The notes: generated by a model from the sequence alone, not told the origin. Numbered from the stretch's first letter, positions 29,966-40,174 are shown. The stretch is 64,000 nucleotides of DNA from Tardiphaga robiniae (GCF_001618955.1 NZ_LVYV01000054.1:248001-312000), one strand, 5' to 3'. Numbers and translations: made by a program.

Positions 29966-30064
29966 AGCACCTGCCCGACTCCCTGCAGTCTAGCGCAAGG
30001 GCGGTGTCTCACCAACCGCTCCGCAGGCGGGAACCCGCCGTGGACGGGAGGAGGTCCTGTGGCG

Positions 30065-30838
30065 TTAGCCGGCCGCGCTCATTTGCGACCGGAAGGCCCA
30101 TTTGGTGAAATGCTGCTCGATCCCCGCGAAGACCGCGTACATGAGCACCCCTTCGAAGGCGAGCAGCAGCAAGGCGGCATAGACATTCGCCATGCGGAAG
30201 CTGGCGCCCTCCAGCGCGATCAGATAGCCGAGCCCGGCATTGGCGCCGAGCGTCTCCGACACGACGGTGCCGACAAAAGCCAGCGTGATGGCGATCTTCA
30301 GCGAGCCGAAGAAATATGGCAGCGCACGCGGAATGCCGACCTTGAGCATAATGTCGAGCTTGCCAGCGCCGAGGGCCCGCAATACGTCCTCGAGTTCCGG
30401 CTCGGTTGTCGCCAGACCCGTGGCGATGTTGACCACGATCGGGAAGAACGAAATCAGGAAGGCGGTGACGATCGCCGGTACTTCGCCGATGCCGAACCAC
30501 AGGATCAGCAGCGGGACGATGGCGACCTTCGGGATCGTGTTGAAACCGATCATGACCGGATAGAGCCCGCGATAGATCGCTCGCGACCAGCCCACCACGA
30601 GGCCGAGTATGATGCCGAAGCCGACGGCCAGAGCAAATCCGACCATGGTCACCCAGAGCGTGACCCAGGAATGATAGAGAAACACGCGCCAAAGTTTGAA
30701 CATCGCCGCAAAGGCGGCCGATGGCGGCTGCAGCACCGACGTGTTGACCTTGAAGACGATGCAGGCCAGTTCCCAGGCCAGGAAGATGGCAATGGTGAAG
30801 AGCCAGGGCGAAAGCTTTTCGAGAGTCCGCGGGTTCAT
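30065..30838 (-). CDS. ABC transporter permease (SsuC/TauC/ThiX type)
   Basis: Protein of 257 aa with about six TM helices and the EAA-like loop RALGAGKLDIMLKVGIPRALP (written here as family evidence, spanning about residues 142-162). It forms the membrane channel of the importer with the ATPase whose gene overlaps its start by 4 bp. Family includes uptake of sulfonates, taurine, nitrate, pyrimidine precursors; the specificity is set by the binding protein. Confidence 0.9.
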   Translation of the reverse strand: MNPRTLEKLSPWLFTIAIFLAWELACIVFKVNTSVLQPPSAAFAAMFKLWRVFLYHSWVTLWVTMVGFALAVGFGIILGLVVGWSRAIYRGLYPVMIGFNTIPKVAIVPLLILWFGIGEVPAIVTAFLISFFPIVVNIATGLATTEPELEDVLRALGAGKLDIMLKVGIPRALPYFFGSLKIAITLAFVGTVVSETLGANAGLGYLIALEGASFRMANVYAALLLLAFEGVLMYAVFAGIEQHFTKWAFRSQMSAAG

Positions 30839-31623
30839 GACTGGCGCACCTGTGCGATCTTCATGCGCAGCTCCATTACGATGTCGCCGAACTCCTTCTC
30901 ATACGTGACCTGCAGATCGCGCGGACGGGCGAACGGGACCGGTTTGATCTGAACGATGTGACCGGGGCGCGCGCTCATGACGTAGATGTTGTCGGCGAGG
31001 AACGCCGCCTCGCGCAGATCGTGCGTCACCAGAATCACCGTGAAGCCCAAGCGCTGCCAGAGATCGCGCAGCACGCACCACAGTTCCTCACGCGTGAACG
31101 CGTCGAGGGCGGCGAAAGGTTCATCCAGCATCAGCAGCGCCGGCTCGTGGATCAGCGAACGACACAGGGAGACGCGCTGTTGCATGCCGCCGGACAATTC
31201 CCAGGGATAGCGGTCACCGAAGCCGGCGAGACCGACGGTGGCCAGAAGCTGCTCGGCCTTGGCGCGGAATTCGGCCTTCTTCGATCGGAACTGCGAGCGA
31301 TGCGGTTCTACAATTTCCAGCGGCAACAGGACGTTGTCGATCACCTTGCGCCACGGCAGCATGTTGGCGTTCTGGAACGCCATGCCGGCCATCTTCACCG
31401 GTCCTGTCACTTGTTTGCCGTCGATGGCGATCGTGCCGGCCGTTGGCTTGTGCAGGCCCGTGACGAGCCGCATCAAGGTGGACTTGCCGCAGCCGGAGGG
31501 GCCGACCACCGCGGCGAATTCGCCGCGCTGGACTTTGAGCGTCGCATCCTGAAGCGCGACAATGTCACCCGAGGCGCCACGGTATTTCAGCGTGACGCCG
31601 TCGATATCTACGAACGCTTCCAT
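30835..31623 (-). CDS. ABC transporter ATP-binding protein (SsuB/TauB/ThiZ type)
   Basis: Protein of 262 aa. Walker A VGPSGCGKSTLMRLVTGL, signature LSGGMQQRVSLCRSL, Walker B LLMLDEPFAALDAFTRE and H-loop LVTHDLREAAFLADN are all intact. It energises the importer. Gene order is binding protein, ATPase, permease, with an ATGA overlap between ATPase stop and permease start. No regulator is visible. Confidence 0.93.
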   Translation of the reverse strand: MEAFVDIDGVTLKYRGASGDIVALQDATLKVQRGEFAAVVGPSGCGKSTLMRLVTGLHKPTAGTIAIDGKQVTGPVKMAGMAFQNANMLPWRKVIDNVLLPLEIVEPHRSQFRSKKAEFRAKAEQLLATVGLAGFGDRYPWELSGGMQQRVSLCRSLIHEPALLMLDEPFAALDAFTREELWCVLRDLWQRLGFTVILVTHDLREAAFLADNIYVMSARPGHIVQIKPVPFARPRDLQVTYEKEFGDIVMELRMKIAQVRQS

Positions 31624-31653
31624 GCGCAGCGACCTGACCTTCTGTCGTGGCGC

Positions 31654-32670
31654 TTAGAACTTGCGTGTGTCGGCCGGGGGCAGATAGTCCGACGTGAACA
31701 AATCCGCTGCCTTCGGCTTCGGATTCTTGAACTCGTAGGTCACTGCGATCTGATCGATGGCATCGGTCATACGCTTCTCATCGATGCCACCGACACCGTT
31801 AGCCTTCACCCAAGGGGTCACGAAGTTGTCCTTCAGCGACATCTTGAGACGGGCGAGTTCGATCTTCTCGTCAGCGGTCTCGTTGCGCTTCATCACCGAC
31901 TTGATGGCAGTTTCGGGGTCCTTGATGGTGTCGATGATGCCCTTGACGGTCGCGCGCACGAAGCCGGCCACGACTTTCGGATTGGCCTTGGCGAATTCGG
32001 GGTTCACCATGATGGCGTTGCCATAAAGCACGATGCCGTAATCAGACATCAGCATCACCTTGATATCCTTCTCGGCGATGCCCTTGGACATCAGGTTGAA
32101 ATAGGACGAGAAGGAGAAACCGGTGATCGCATCGACCTTGCCGTCGGCGAGCATCGGCTCGCGCACCGGGAAGCCGACGTTTTCGATCTTCACCTTGCTG
32201 TCGTCGATCTTGTTCTCTTTGACGAAGGCCTTCCATTGCGCGAAGGCACCGTCCGGCGCCGGTGCGCCGAGGATCTTGCCTTCGAGGTCCTTCGGTCCAT
32301 TGATGCCGGACTTCGCGATGCTGACAATCGAGAACGGCGGCTTGTCGTAGACCATGAGGACGCCCTTGACGTCCTTATCAGGATTCTGGTCGCGGAAGCG
32401 CGCCAGCGAATTGATGTCGAAGAAACCGATCGGATAGGTGCCCGCCGCGACCCGCGCGATGCCGGCCACCGAGCCCGGACCGGAATCGATAGTTACGTTG
32501 AGGCCTTCGGCCTTGTAGTAACCCTTGTCGAGCGCAACAAAATAGGGCGCGGACGGACCTTCGAATTTCCAGTCGAGCGCGAATTTGACATCGGTATCGG
32601 CGCTCGCGGACAGCGCAGACGCCAGCAATGCTGCACCCGCCACGACGCTCAAACCCAGCTGACGAAACAT
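31654..32670 (-). CDS. ABC transporter substrate-binding protein, NMT1/THI5-like
   Basis: About 338 aa. Signal peptide (SVVAGAALLASALSASA), then an NMT1/SsuA-like fold: VKFALDWKFEGPSAPYFVAL, KGYYKAEGLNVTIDSGPGS and GILAP-type motif EGKILGAPAPDGAF. This is the first gene of the three-gene importer. Similar proteins bind pyrimidine precursors, sulfonates, nitriles or aromatic acids; the exact ligand cannot be decided here. Start at ATG 32670 has GGGGGAG seven bases upstream; the in-frame extension to 32745 is rejected. Confidence 0.9.
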   Translation of the reverse strand: MFRQLGLSVVAGAALLASALSASADTDVKFALDWKFEGPSAPYFVALDKGYYKAEGLNVTIDSGPGSVAGIARVAAGTYPIGFFDINSLARFRDQNPDKDVKGVLMVYDKPPFSIVSIAKSGINGPKDLEGKILGAPAPDGAFAQWKAFVKENKIDDSKVKIENVGFPVREPMLADGKVDAITGFSFSSYFNLMSKGIAEKDIKVMLMSDYGIVLYGNAIMVNPEFAKANPKVVAGFVRATVKGIIDTIKDPETAIKSVMKRNETADEKIELARLKMSLKDNFVTPWVKANGVGGIDEKRMTDAIDQIAVTYEFKNPKPKAADLFTSDYLPPADTRKF

Positions 32671-32810
32671 AAAAAACTCCCCCTGATCAATTATCAGGCA
32701 CAGGCTAGCACAGCCCGTGCCAACCTTGGCGAGTCCCCTTTTCAACGAGAAATAGCGCCGCGGTCCCGAGGGATCGGGATTCGAGGAGGCAACATGCTTA
32801 AATCATGAGC

Positions 32811-32846
32811 AAAAAAGACACCGGCCTGCTTGCGCAGACCGGTGTC
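32811..32846 (-). terminator. Intrinsic terminator of the sdh operon
   Basis: Stem GACACCGG / CCGGTGTC (32817-32824 with 32839-32846) extended by an inner CTGC/GCAG, followed on the minus strand by six T residues. It lies 30 bp after the sdhB stop. Confidence 0.88.
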
Positions 32847-32875
32847 CTAATCGGCAAATCCGGATCCGTAAAACG

Positions 32876-33658
32876 TCAGACCTGACGTTCGACCATCTTC
32901 ATCTTCAGCTCGGCGATGGCTTCGGAGGGATTGAGACCCTTCGGGCACGCCTTGGCGCAGTTCATGATGGTGTGGCAGCGATAGAGCCGGAACGGATCCT
33001 CGAGATTGTCGAGACGCTCGCCGGTGGCTTCGTCGCGCGAGTCCTTGACCCAGCGGGTGGCCTGAAGAAGTGCAGCCGGACCGAGGAAGCGGTCCGAGTT
33101 CCACCAATAGCTCGGGCAAGAGGTCGAACAGCAAGCGCACAGGATGCATTCGTAGAGACCGTCGAGCTTCTCGCGATCGGAGTGGCTCTGCTTCCATTCC
33201 TTCTGCGGGGTCGGCGTGGTGGTCTTCAGCCACGGCTCGATCGACGCATACTGGGCGTAGAAGTTGGTCAGATCCGGCACGAGGTCCTTCACGACAGGCT
33301 GATGCGGCAGCGGATTGACCTTGATGGCGCCGTCGTCGACTTCGTCCATCGCACGGGTGCAGGCCAGGGTGTTCTGGCCATCGATGTTCATGGCGCAGGA
33401 GCCGCAGACGCCTTCGCGGCAGGAGCGGCGGAAGGTCAGCGTCGGATCGATGTTGTTCTTGATCCAGATCAGACCATCGAGAACCATCGGACCGCAGTCG
33501 TTGGTATCAATGTGATAGGTGTCGACCGACGGGTTCTTGCCGTCATCCGGATTCCAGCGATAGACGCGGAATTCGCGCGTCTGCGTGGCACCGGCCGGCT
33601 TCGGCCATTCCTTGCCGCCGGTGATCTTGGAATTCTTCGGAAGTGCGAACTCAGCCAT
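32876..33658 (-). CDS. sdhB: Succinate dehydrogenase iron-sulfur subunit
   Basis: Protein of 260 aa. [2Fe-2S] cysteines in [18 protein letters not shown], and [4Fe-4S]/[3Fe-4S] cysteines in [16 protein letters not shown] and [17 protein letters not shown]. It passes electrons from the flavin of SdhA to the membrane quinone site. It is the last gene of the sdhCDAB operon and is followed by a terminator. Confidence 0.98.
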   Translation of the reverse strand: MAEFALPKNSKITGGKEWPKPAGATQTREFRVYRWNPDDGKNPSVDTYHIDTNDCGPMVLDGLIWIKNNIDPTLTFRRSCREGVCGSCAMNIDGQNTLACTRAMDEVDDGAIKVNPLPHQPVVKDLVPDLTNFYAQYASIEPWLKTTTPTPQKEWKQSHSDREKLDGLYECILCACCSTSCPSYWWNSDRFLGPAALLQATRWVKDSRDEATGERLDNLEDPFRLYRCHTIMNCAKACPKGLNPSEAIAELKMKMVERQV

Positions 33659-33682
33659 TCTCTCAAGCCTTCGCTGTCATCA

Positions 33683-35521
33683 TTAGTACACGCGCGCTTT
33701 GGGCACGATGTACTGAACGTCGTTGGTCATCGTGTAATCGTGCACCGGGCGATAATCGATGGTGGTCTTGCCACCCTGATCGATCCACGCCAGCGTGTGC
33801 TTCATCCAGTTCTTGTCGTCGCGATCTGCGAAATCCTCACGCGCATGCGCGCCGCGGCTCTCGGTGCGGTTCGCCGCCGAATCCATGGTGACGATGGCCT
33901 GAACAATGAGGTTGTCGTATTCGAGGGTCTCGATCAGATCCGAATTCCACACCAGCGAGCGGTCAGACACGGCGATATCGCCGATACCGCTATAGACCTT
34001 GTGGATCAGATCCTTGCCTTCGTTCAGCACTTCGCCGGTACGGAACACGGCGCAGTTGGTCTGCATGACGTGCTGCATGTTCTCGCGCATCTTCGCGGTC
34101 GAAGTGCCGCCCTTCGAATAGCGATAGTGATCGAGACGGCCGAGCGCACGATCAGCCGAGTCCTTCGGCAGGTCGGGCTGCTTGGCATTCGGTGTCAGCT
34201 TCTCGGCGCAGCGCAGCGCAGCCGCGCGGCCAAACACCACGAGATCGATCAACGAGTTGGAGCCGAGACGGTTGGCGCCGTGCACCGACACGCAGGCAGC
34301 TTCGCCCACGGCCATCAGGCCCTGCACCACCGCATTGTCGTCGCCGTCCTTCTTGGTGACGACTTCGCCGTGATAGTTGGTCGGGATACCGCCCATATTG
34401 TAGTGCACCGTCGGAACGATCGGGATCGGCTCCTTGGTGACATCGACGCCGGCGAAAATGCGTGCCGAGTCGGAGATGCCCGGCAGACGTTCAGCCAGCA
34501 CCTTTGGATCGAGATGGTCGAGATGAAGGAAGATGTGATCCTTCTTCTTGCCGACGCCGCGGCCTTCGCGGATTTCGATGGTCATCGCGCGCGAAACGAC
34601 GTCGCGCGAGGCGAGATCCTTGGCCGACGGCGCATAGCGCTCCATGAAGCGCTCGCCTTCGGAATTGACGAGGTAACCGCCTTCGCCGCGCGCACCTTCA
34701 GTGACGAGACAGCCCGAACCGTAAATGCCGGTCGGATGGAACTGAACGAATTCCATGTCCTGCAGCGGCAGGCCGGCGCGCAGCGCCATGGCGCCGCCGT
34801 CACCGGTGCAGGTATGCGCCGAGGTGCAGGAGGCATAAGCGCGGCCATAGCCGCCGGTGGCCAGAATGACGGTCTGCGCCTTGAAGCGATGCAGCGTGCC
34901 GTCGTCGAGCTTCAGCGCAATGACGCCGCGGCAGACGTTCTGATCGTCCATGATCAGATCGATGGCGAAGTATTCGATGAAGAACTCGGCCGAGTGGCGC
35001 AGGGCCTGGCCGTACATCGTGTGCAGCATGGCGTGACCGGTACGGTCGGCGGCCGCGCAGGTGCGCTGGGCCTGGCCCTTGCCGTAATCCATGGTCATGC
35101 CGCCGAACGGGCGCTGATAGATCTTGCCGTCTTCGGTGCGCGAGAACGGCACGCCCCAGTGTTCGAGCTCGTAAACAGCGTCGGGCGCGTTGCGCACCAT
35201 ATATTCGATCGAGTCCTGATCGCCGAGCCAGTCCGACCCCTTCACGGTGTCGTACATGTGCCAGCGCCAGTTGTCCTCGTGCATGTTTCCGAGCGAGGCG
35301 GAGATGCCGCCCTGTGCTGCAACCGTATGCGAGCGGGTCGGGAACACCTTGGTGATGCAGGCGGTGCGCAGGCCAGCTTCGCCGCAGCCGACGGTCGCGC
35401 GCAGGCCGGCGCCGCCGGCGCCAACGACAACGACGTCATAGGTGTGATCTTCGATGGGATAGGCGTGGCCGTTGGTGGCGGGGCCGCCAACGCCGTTCGC
35501 GCCAGTGCCGTTGACGGCCAT
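33683..35521 (-). CDS. sdhA: Succinate dehydrogenase flavoprotein subunit
   Basis: Protein of 612 aa. FAD-binding start [20 protein letters not shown], covalent-flavin region [17 protein letters not shown] (His to 8-alpha-FAD), substrate-site [13 protein letters not shown] and [21 protein letters not shown]. It oxidises succinate to fumarate in the TCA cycle. A short Gly/Ala/Asn extension ([13 protein letters not shown]) precedes the conserved core. It starts 3 bp after the sdhD stop; GGAGTG at the end of sdhD serves as the ribosome site. Confidence 0.98.
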   Translation of the reverse strand: MAVNGTGANGVGGPATNGHAYPIEDHTYDVVVVGAGGAGLRATVGCGEAGLRTACITKVFPTRSHTVAAQGGISASLGNMHEDNWRWHMYDTVKGSDWLGDQDSIEYMVRNAPDAVYELEHWGVPFSRTEDGKIYQRPFGGMTMDYGKGQAQRTCAAADRTGHAMLHTMYGQALRHSAEFFIEYFAIDLIMDDQNVCRGVIALKLDDGTLHRFKAQTVILATGGYGRAYASCTSAHTCTGDGGAMALRAGLPLQDMEFVQFHPTGIYGSGCLVTEGARGEGGYLVNSEGERFMERYAPSAKDLASRDVVSRAMTIEIREGRGVGKKKDHIFLHLDHLDPKVLAERLPGISDSARIFAGVDVTKEPIPIVPTVHYNMGGIPTNYHGEVVTKKDGDDNAVVQGLMAVGEAACVSVHGANRLGSNSLIDLVVFGRAAALRCAEKLTPNAKQPDLPKDSADRALGRLDHYRYSKGGTSTAKMRENMQHVMQTNCAVFRTGEVLNEGKDLIHKVYSGIGDIAVSDRSLVWNSDLIETLEYDNLIVQAIVTMDSAANRTESRGAHAREDFADRDDKNWMKHTLAWIDQGGKTTIDYRPVHDYTMTNDVQYIVPKARVY

Positions 35522-35524
35522 GCG

Positions 35525-35926
35525 CTACACTCCGGATGAAAGTTTAAGGATGGCGTAGATCGATGCCAGCGCCACGGCGGCAGAGAAGAAATTATTGCCG
35601 ATGATCGAGATCAGCTTGATCTTCTCGTCATGGACATAGTCTTCGATCACGACCTGCATGCCGATCTTCATGTGCCAGATGCTAGCAACGATGAAGAGCA
35701 GCATGACGATAGCCACGATCGGCGAACCAAGGACCTGCGCGACGCCGGCCTGATTGCTTCTGAAAACCGACATCACGATGAAGATCACAGGGATCATCAG
35801 CAGCAGCATGGCCACGGCGGTCAGGCGCTGACGCCAGAAGTCCGAGGTGCCGGAATGCGAGGAGCCGAGACCACGGACGCGGCCGAGCGGCGTGCGCACC
35901 GACTTCGGAGAGTTGGAACCGCTCAT
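35525..35926 (-). CDS. sdhD: Succinate dehydrogenase membrane anchor subunit
   Basis: Protein of 133 aa with three TM helices. The N-terminal RVRGLGSSHSGTSDFWRQRL and the haem/quinone helix FIVASIWHMKIGMQVVIEDY are typical of alphaproteobacterial SdhD. It anchors SdhAB and helps bind haem b and ubiquinone. The start ATG 35926 overlaps the sdhC stop (ATGA). Confidence 0.94.
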   Translation of the reverse strand: MSGSNSPKSVRTPLGRVRGLGSSHSGTSDFWRQRLTAVAMLLLMIPVIFIVMSVFRSNQAGVAQVLGSPIVAIVMLLFIVASIWHMKIGMQVVIEDYVHDEKIKLISIIGNNFFSAAVALASIYAILKLSSGV

Positions 35927-36321
35927 CGTCCGCCTCCGATCGCGTATGCAATGATCCAGAGCAGGATGGTGATGCCGATGCCGCCGATCAATGCGGCCCA
36001 GGTGAGCCATTCACGCTCAGATGGCTTGAATCCGTAGCCGAGATCCCAGACCAGATGGCGGATGCCGCTCATGGCATGATGGATCAGCGCCCACGTGTAG
36101 CCGAATGCGATCAGGCGACCGATGATGCTGCCGGTGAAGGCCTGCACATGGGCATAAGCGGCTGGGCCGGACGCAGCGGCGATCAGCCACCAGACAAGAA
36201 GCAAAGTGCCGAAATACAAGGCGACACCAGTAGCGCGATGCACGATGGACAGCGCCATCGTCAGGGTCCAGCGATAGACTTGCAGATGCGGCGAAAGGGG
36301 ACGTTCGATCCGAGCGGTCAT
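35923..36321 (-). CDS. sdhC: Succinate dehydrogenase cytochrome b556 subunit
   Basis: Protein of 132 aa, first gene of the sdh operon. Family motif ERPLSPHLQVYRWTLTMALS then SIVHRATGVALYFGTLLL, plus the haem-ligand helix HHAMSGIRHLVWDLGYG. Three TM helices. With SdhD it forms the membrane part of complex II. The 228 bp upstream hold the promoter, but no convincing boxes were identified. Confidence 0.96.
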   Translation of the reverse strand: MTARIERPLSPHLQVYRWTLTMALSIVHRATGVALYFGTLLLVWWLIAAASGPAAYAHVQAFTGSIIGRLIAFGYTWALIHHAMSGIRHLVWDLGYGFKPSEREWLTWAALIGGIGITILLWIIAYAIGGGR

Positions 36322-36549
36322 TTAGCAACTTTGACAGGTTAATGGGCAGACAGTGCCCGATTGGGGATCGCGTAGAGCAATTCTATTTACGAACTCAAAA
36401 CAACCAGTGCAATCGCGAAATGACATACTCCGAACAACGGTTCAGAGCTTCAAATGAGCCTTGCATTTGTGGGTATTGACAGTTGCCGGGCTTGTTGCTG
36501 ACAGCCTTGGTGAAGCGCGATTCATGAGAACTTCATGACGCGATAGCAA

Positions 36550-37416
36550 ATGACAATCGGGGCGGGAATGGCTGGGCTCAATGTGACCGAGATTGTCGAA
36601 CTGGCGGCGCTTCTTATTGCCGTCGGCGCGCTGGCCGGTTTCCTGGCAGGTGTCTTCGGGATAGGCGGAGGCGCCATCCTGGTCCCCGTATTTTACGAGT
36701 GTTTCCGCATCGCCGGAGTGCCTCTGGAAGTACGGATGCCGCTCTGTATCGGCACCTCGCTGGCCATTATCATCCCGACCTCGATCCGGTCCTTCCGTGC
36801 CCATATGGCCCGCGGCGCCGTAGATATGGAGATCCTGCGGAAGTGGTGGTGGCCGATCCTAATCGGCGTCGTCATCGGCAGCGTCACCGCCCGTTATGCC
36901 CCGGAGCGGCTGTTCAAGATCGTTTTCGTTGCCGTCGCCTGGTCCGCAGCGGCACGACTGCTGCTCGCGCGCGACGGCTGGAAGCTCGGTAACGACCTGC
37001 CCGACGGCCCGCTGATGAAGATCTACGGCTTCTTCGTCGGTCTGCTCTCCACGCTGATGGGCATCGGCGGCGGATTGTTCTCCAACCTGCTGATGACCTT
37101 TTACGGCCGGCCTATCCATCAGGCGGTGGCGACGTCGTCGGCCCTCGCAGTGCTGATCTCGATCCCCGGCGCCATCGGCTACATCTATGCCGGCTGGCCG
37201 GCCGCCGCGCACTTTCCCGATGTCGCAGCGCTGCAACTGCCGTTCGCTGTCGGTTATGTCTCCCTGATCGGCGCGCTGCTGGTGATGCCGACCAGCCTGC
37301 TGGTTGCACCGCTCGGCGTGAAGGCGGCGCATGCGATGTCGATGCGCGCGCTGGAAATGGCGTTTGGAATTTATCTATTCATCGTCGGCAGCCGGTTTGT
37401 CATCGCTCTAATATAA
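36550..37416 (+). CDS. TauE/SafE-family (sulfite exporter-like) permease
   Basis: Protein of 288 aa with about eight TM helices in two similar halves. Each half shows the family motif: GFLAGVFGIGGGAILVPVF and GLLSTLMGIGGGLFSNLLM, both containing GIGGG. TauE/SafE proteins export sulfite, sulfoacetate or other small organic anions. A start at 36568, just after GGGGCGGGA, is an alternative to ATG 36550. Substrate unknown; no sulfur genes adjoin it. Confidence 0.9.
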   Translation: MTIGAGMAGLNVTEIVELAALLIAVGALAGFLAGVFGIGGGAILVPVFYECFRIAGVPLEVRMPLCIGTSLAIIIPTSIRSFRAHMARGAVDMEILRKWWWPILIGVVIGSVTARYAPERLFKIVFVAVAWSAAARLLLARDGWKLGNDLPDGPLMKIYGFFVGLLSTLMGIGGGLFSNLLMTFYGRPIHQAVATSSALAVLISIPGAIGYIYAGWPAAAHFPDVAALQLPFAVGYVSLIGALLVMPTSLLVAPLGVKAAHAMSMRALEMAFGIYLFIVGSRFVIALI

Positions 37417-37430
37417 GTGCGTTGTTACGC

Positions 37431-37513
37431 GTAGCCCGGATGAGCGAGGCGATATCCGGGGCCTTGCAGGCATGATGGCCTGCCCCGGATTTCGCTTCGC
37501 TCATCCGGGCTAC
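37431..37513. repeat. Long palindromic intergenic repeat
   Basis: Perfect 17-base arms (GTAGCCCGGATGAGCGA, and its complement at 37497-37513) flank a partly self-complementary middle with CCGGGGCCTTGCAGG. The 5' arm matches a repeat widely found in Bradyrhizobium and other bacteria. It lies between two genes on the same strand. Confidence 0.8.
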
Positions 37514-37590
37514 AATGACCAGCAGCAACCGTAATAGTATCCAGATCACAACTTGCTATGGATGCCGTCAGACCACGCGACGGAACACCG

Positions 37591-38562
37591 ATGGCGCACT
37601 CACATCACGACCATGACGAACATGGTCACACGCACGATCATGCCGACCACAGCCATGCGCACGGCCCCGGCGGGCATGTGCATGCGCCCGCGAGTTTCGG
37701 CATGGCCTTCGCCATCGGCATCAGCCTCAATACCGTCTTCGTCGTCATCGAGGCGATTTACGGCTATGCCAGCGGCTCGATGGCGCTGGTGGCCGATGCC
37801 GGGCACAATCTCTCGGATGTGCTCGGGCTGATCGCGGCATGGACCGCGGCTGTGCTGTCAAAGCGCGCGCCAACGCCGCGCTTCACCTATGGCTTGCGCG
37901 GCTCTTCAATTCTCGCGGCACTCTTCAACGCCGTGTTCCTGCTGGTTGCCGTCGGCGCCATCGCCTGGGAAGCCGTGCTAAGACTGTTCAATCCCGAACC
38001 GGTAGCCGAGATCACCGTGATGATCGTCGCCACCATCGGCATCGTCATCAACGGCGTGACCGCCTGGCTGTTTGCCTCGGGCCGCAACAGCGACCTCAAC
38101 ATTCGTGGCGCCTATCTGCATATGGTCGCCGACGCTGCGGTCTCGGTTGGCGTGGTCATTGCCGCGATCGTCATCATGTTCACCGGCTGGCTGTGGATCG
38201 ACGCCCTGACCAGCCTCGTCATCTGTGTGCTGATCGTCTGGGGCACCTGGAGCCTCTTGCGCGACTCCACTGCGATGTCGCTCGCCGCCGTTCCGCGCGG
38301 CATCGACCCCGTTGCCGTGCGCGGCTACCTCGAACAATGCCCCGGCGTCGCGCAGGTGCACGACCTGCATATCTGGCCCATGAGCACAACCGAAGTGGCG
38401 CTGACCTGTCACTTGGTGATCCCATCAGGCGCGCCTGGCGATGCCTATCTGATGGAAGTCGCCGCGCGTCTGAAGCGCGACTTCGGCATCGAGCACGCGA
38501 CAATCCAGATCGATATGGCTCCGAACTCAGCCTGCGCGCTCGCGCCGGAGCATGCGATCTAG
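37591..38562 (+). CDS. Cation diffusion facilitator (CzcD/ZitB-like) metal exporter
   Basis: About 323 aa. A His-rich N-terminus (HSHHDHDEHGHTHDHADHSH) precedes six TM helices with metal-site motifs SMALVADAGHNLSDVLGL (H-x3-D) and GAYLHMVADAAVSVGVV (H-x3-D). The C-terminal cytoplasmic domain (VAQVHDLHIWPMSTTEVALT) binds metal. It should export Zn2+, Co2+ or Cd2+ in exchange for protons. The ATG at 37591 is preferred because the His tract follows directly; ATG 37558 adds 11 residues. Confidence 0.92.
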   Translation: MAHSHHDHDEHGHTHDHADHSHAHGPGGHVHAPASFGMAFAIGISLNTVFVVIEAIYGYASGSMALVADAGHNLSDVLGLIAAWTAAVLSKRAPTPRFTYGLRGSSILAALFNAVFLLVAVGAIAWEAVLRLFNPEPVAEITVMIVATIGIVINGVTAWLFASGRNSDLNIRGAYLHMVADAAVSVGVVIAAIVIMFTGWLWIDALTSLVICVLIVWGTWSLLRDSTAMSLAAVPRGIDPVAVRGYLEQCPGVAQVHDLHIWPMSTTEVALTCHLVIPSGAPGDAYLMEVAARLKRDFGIEHATIQIDMAPNSACALAPEHAI

Positions 38563-38659
38563 GGCACGGCCGTGCACTTACTTCACCTCCCTGCGCGAAA
38601 CGAAGCTTCGCTAGGGGGAGGGGTGCGGCGGAGTTTGGCTCAAGGGACCGTGCGAGGAC

Positions 38660-40174
38660 TTACTTCGCGTAGATATCCTTGTAGCTATCGCGCAGTACGT
38701 TCTTCTGCACCTTGCCCATGGTGTTGCGCGGCAGATCGTCGACGAAGATCACGCGCTTCGGCATCTTGAACTTGGCGATCTGGCCATCCAACGCCTTGAG
38801 CACGGAGGCCTCGTCGATCGCGGTCTTCTTGTCGCTCACGACCACGGCGGTGACGCCCTCGCCGAAATCTGCGTGCGGCACGCCGATCACGGCGCTCTCC
38901 ACTACCCCCGGCATCGCGTCGATCTCGCTTTCGATCTCCTTCGGATAGACATTGAAGCCGCCGGAGATCACCAGATCCTTGCCGCGGCCGAGAATGTGGA
39001 CATAGCCCTTGGCGTCGATCTTGCCGAGGTCGCCGGTGATGAAAAAGCCGTCGTCGCGGAATTCCGCCTTGGTCTTTTCCGGCATCCGCCAATAGCCCTG
39101 GAACACGTTGGGGCCCCTCACCTCGATCATGCCGATGGTGTCACGCGCGAGCTCTTTGGCCGTCTCCGGATCGGTAACGCGCACGGAGACGCCGGGAAGC
39201 GGGAAGCCCACAGCGCCAGGCACGCGCTCGCCGTCATAGGGGTTCGACGTGTTCATGTTGGTTTCGGTCATGCCATAGCGCTCCAGCACGGCGTGGCCGG
39301 TGCGCGCGAACCATTCGCGATGCGTATCGGCCAGCAGCGGCGCGGAGCCGGAGATGAACAGCCGCATGTGGCTGCAAGACTCTTTCGTCAGGTTCGGCGA
39401 CTGCAGGATACGCGTGTAGAAGGTCGGCACACCCATCAGCACGGTGGCGCGGGCCATCAGCTTGATGATGAGTTCCGGATCGAGTTTGGGCAGGAAGACC
39501 ATCGACGCCCGCGCAAACAGCGTCACGTTGCTGGCCACGAACAGACCATGGGTGTGATAGATCGGCAGTGCGTGAATCAGCACATCGTCTTTGGTGAAGC
39601 GCCAGTATTCGACGAGGCTCAGCGAGTTCGACGCCAGATTGTCGTGGCTCAGCATCGCGCCCTTGGAGCGGCCGGTAGTGCCCGACGTATAGAGGATCGC
39701 GGCGAGATCTTCGTTCTTGCGCTCGACCGTGCTGAAGTCCGGCTTTTCCTTCGCTGCCGCATCGGTCAGCGAACCCTTGCCGTCAGCACCCAGTGTTTCG
39801 ACCTTCGCGCCGACCTTGGCCGCAATGGCGGCGAAGCCTTCAGCCTTTGACGGGTCACACACCACCAGCGACGGTTCGGCGTCGGTAATGAAGTAATCGA
39901 GCTCGTTGAGCGTATAGGCGGTATTGAGCGGCAGATAGACCGCGCCGGCGCGCACGGTCGCCAGATACAGCACCAGACCGGGCACCGACTTCTCGGTCTG
40001 CGCCGCGACACGGTCACCCGGCTTGACGCCGCGAGCCACCAGCACGTTGGCCATCTGGCCCGCAAGCGCGATCAGGTCGCCATAGCTGATGTGCTTGCCC
40101 TCGGGCGTCTCGATGGCGAGACGCGAGGCATCGTCGAGTTTGTCGAACAGGCGAGAAAACAGGTTGGCGTTCAT
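38660..40174 (-). CDS. matB: Malonyl-CoA synthetase (malonate-CoA ligase)
   Basis: Protein of 504 aa, the length of R. palustris MatB (503 from memory), which it follows closely: MNANLFSRLFDKLDD, then ALPIYHTHGLFVASN, FISGSAPLLADTHREW and ERYGMTETNMNTSNPYDG. ANL-family motifs are present: ATP-binding LYTSGTTGRSKGAM, GDLGKIDAKGY and catalytic Lys in NTMGKVQKNVLR. MatB activates malonate (and methylmalonate) to the CoA ester with ATP. No malonate decarboxylase (matA) or transporter lies adjacent. Start ATG 40174 agrees with the family; an extension to 40237 is rejected. Confidence 0.95.
   Translation of the reverse strand: MNANLFSRLFDKLDDASRLAIETPEGKHISYGDLIALAGQMANVLVARGVKPGDRVAAQTEKSVPGLVLYLATVRAGAVYLPLNTAYTLNELDYFITDAEPSLVVCDPSKAEGFAAIAAKVGAKVETLGADGKGSLTDAAAKEKPDFSTVERKNEDLAAILYTSGTTGRSKGAMLSHDNLASNSLSLVEYWRFTKDDVLIHALPIYHTHGLFVASNVTLFARASMVFLPKLDPELIIKLMARATVLMGVPTFYTRILQSPNLTKESCSHMRLFISGSAPLLADTHREWFARTGHAVLERYGMTETNMNTSNPYDGERVPGAVGFPLPGVSVRVTDPETAKELARDTIGMIEVRGPNVFQGYWRMPEKTKAEFRDDGFFITGDLGKIDAKGYVHILGRGKDLVISGGFNVYPKEIESEIDAMPGVVESAVIGVPHADFGEGVTAVVVSDKKTAIDEASVLKALDGQIAKFKMPKRVIFVDDLPRNTMGKVQKNVLRDSYKDIYAK

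Noticed and set aside
30958-32808. 616-codon frame antisense to the ABC importer genes
   Set aside because: Shadow of the ATPase and binding-protein genes, whose motifs are intact.
32972-35539. 855-codon open frame antisense to sdhB/sdhA
   Set aside because: Sdh proteins are unmistakable on the other strand; the long frame follows from high third-position GC and its product is Ala/Arg/Val/His-rich with no domain.
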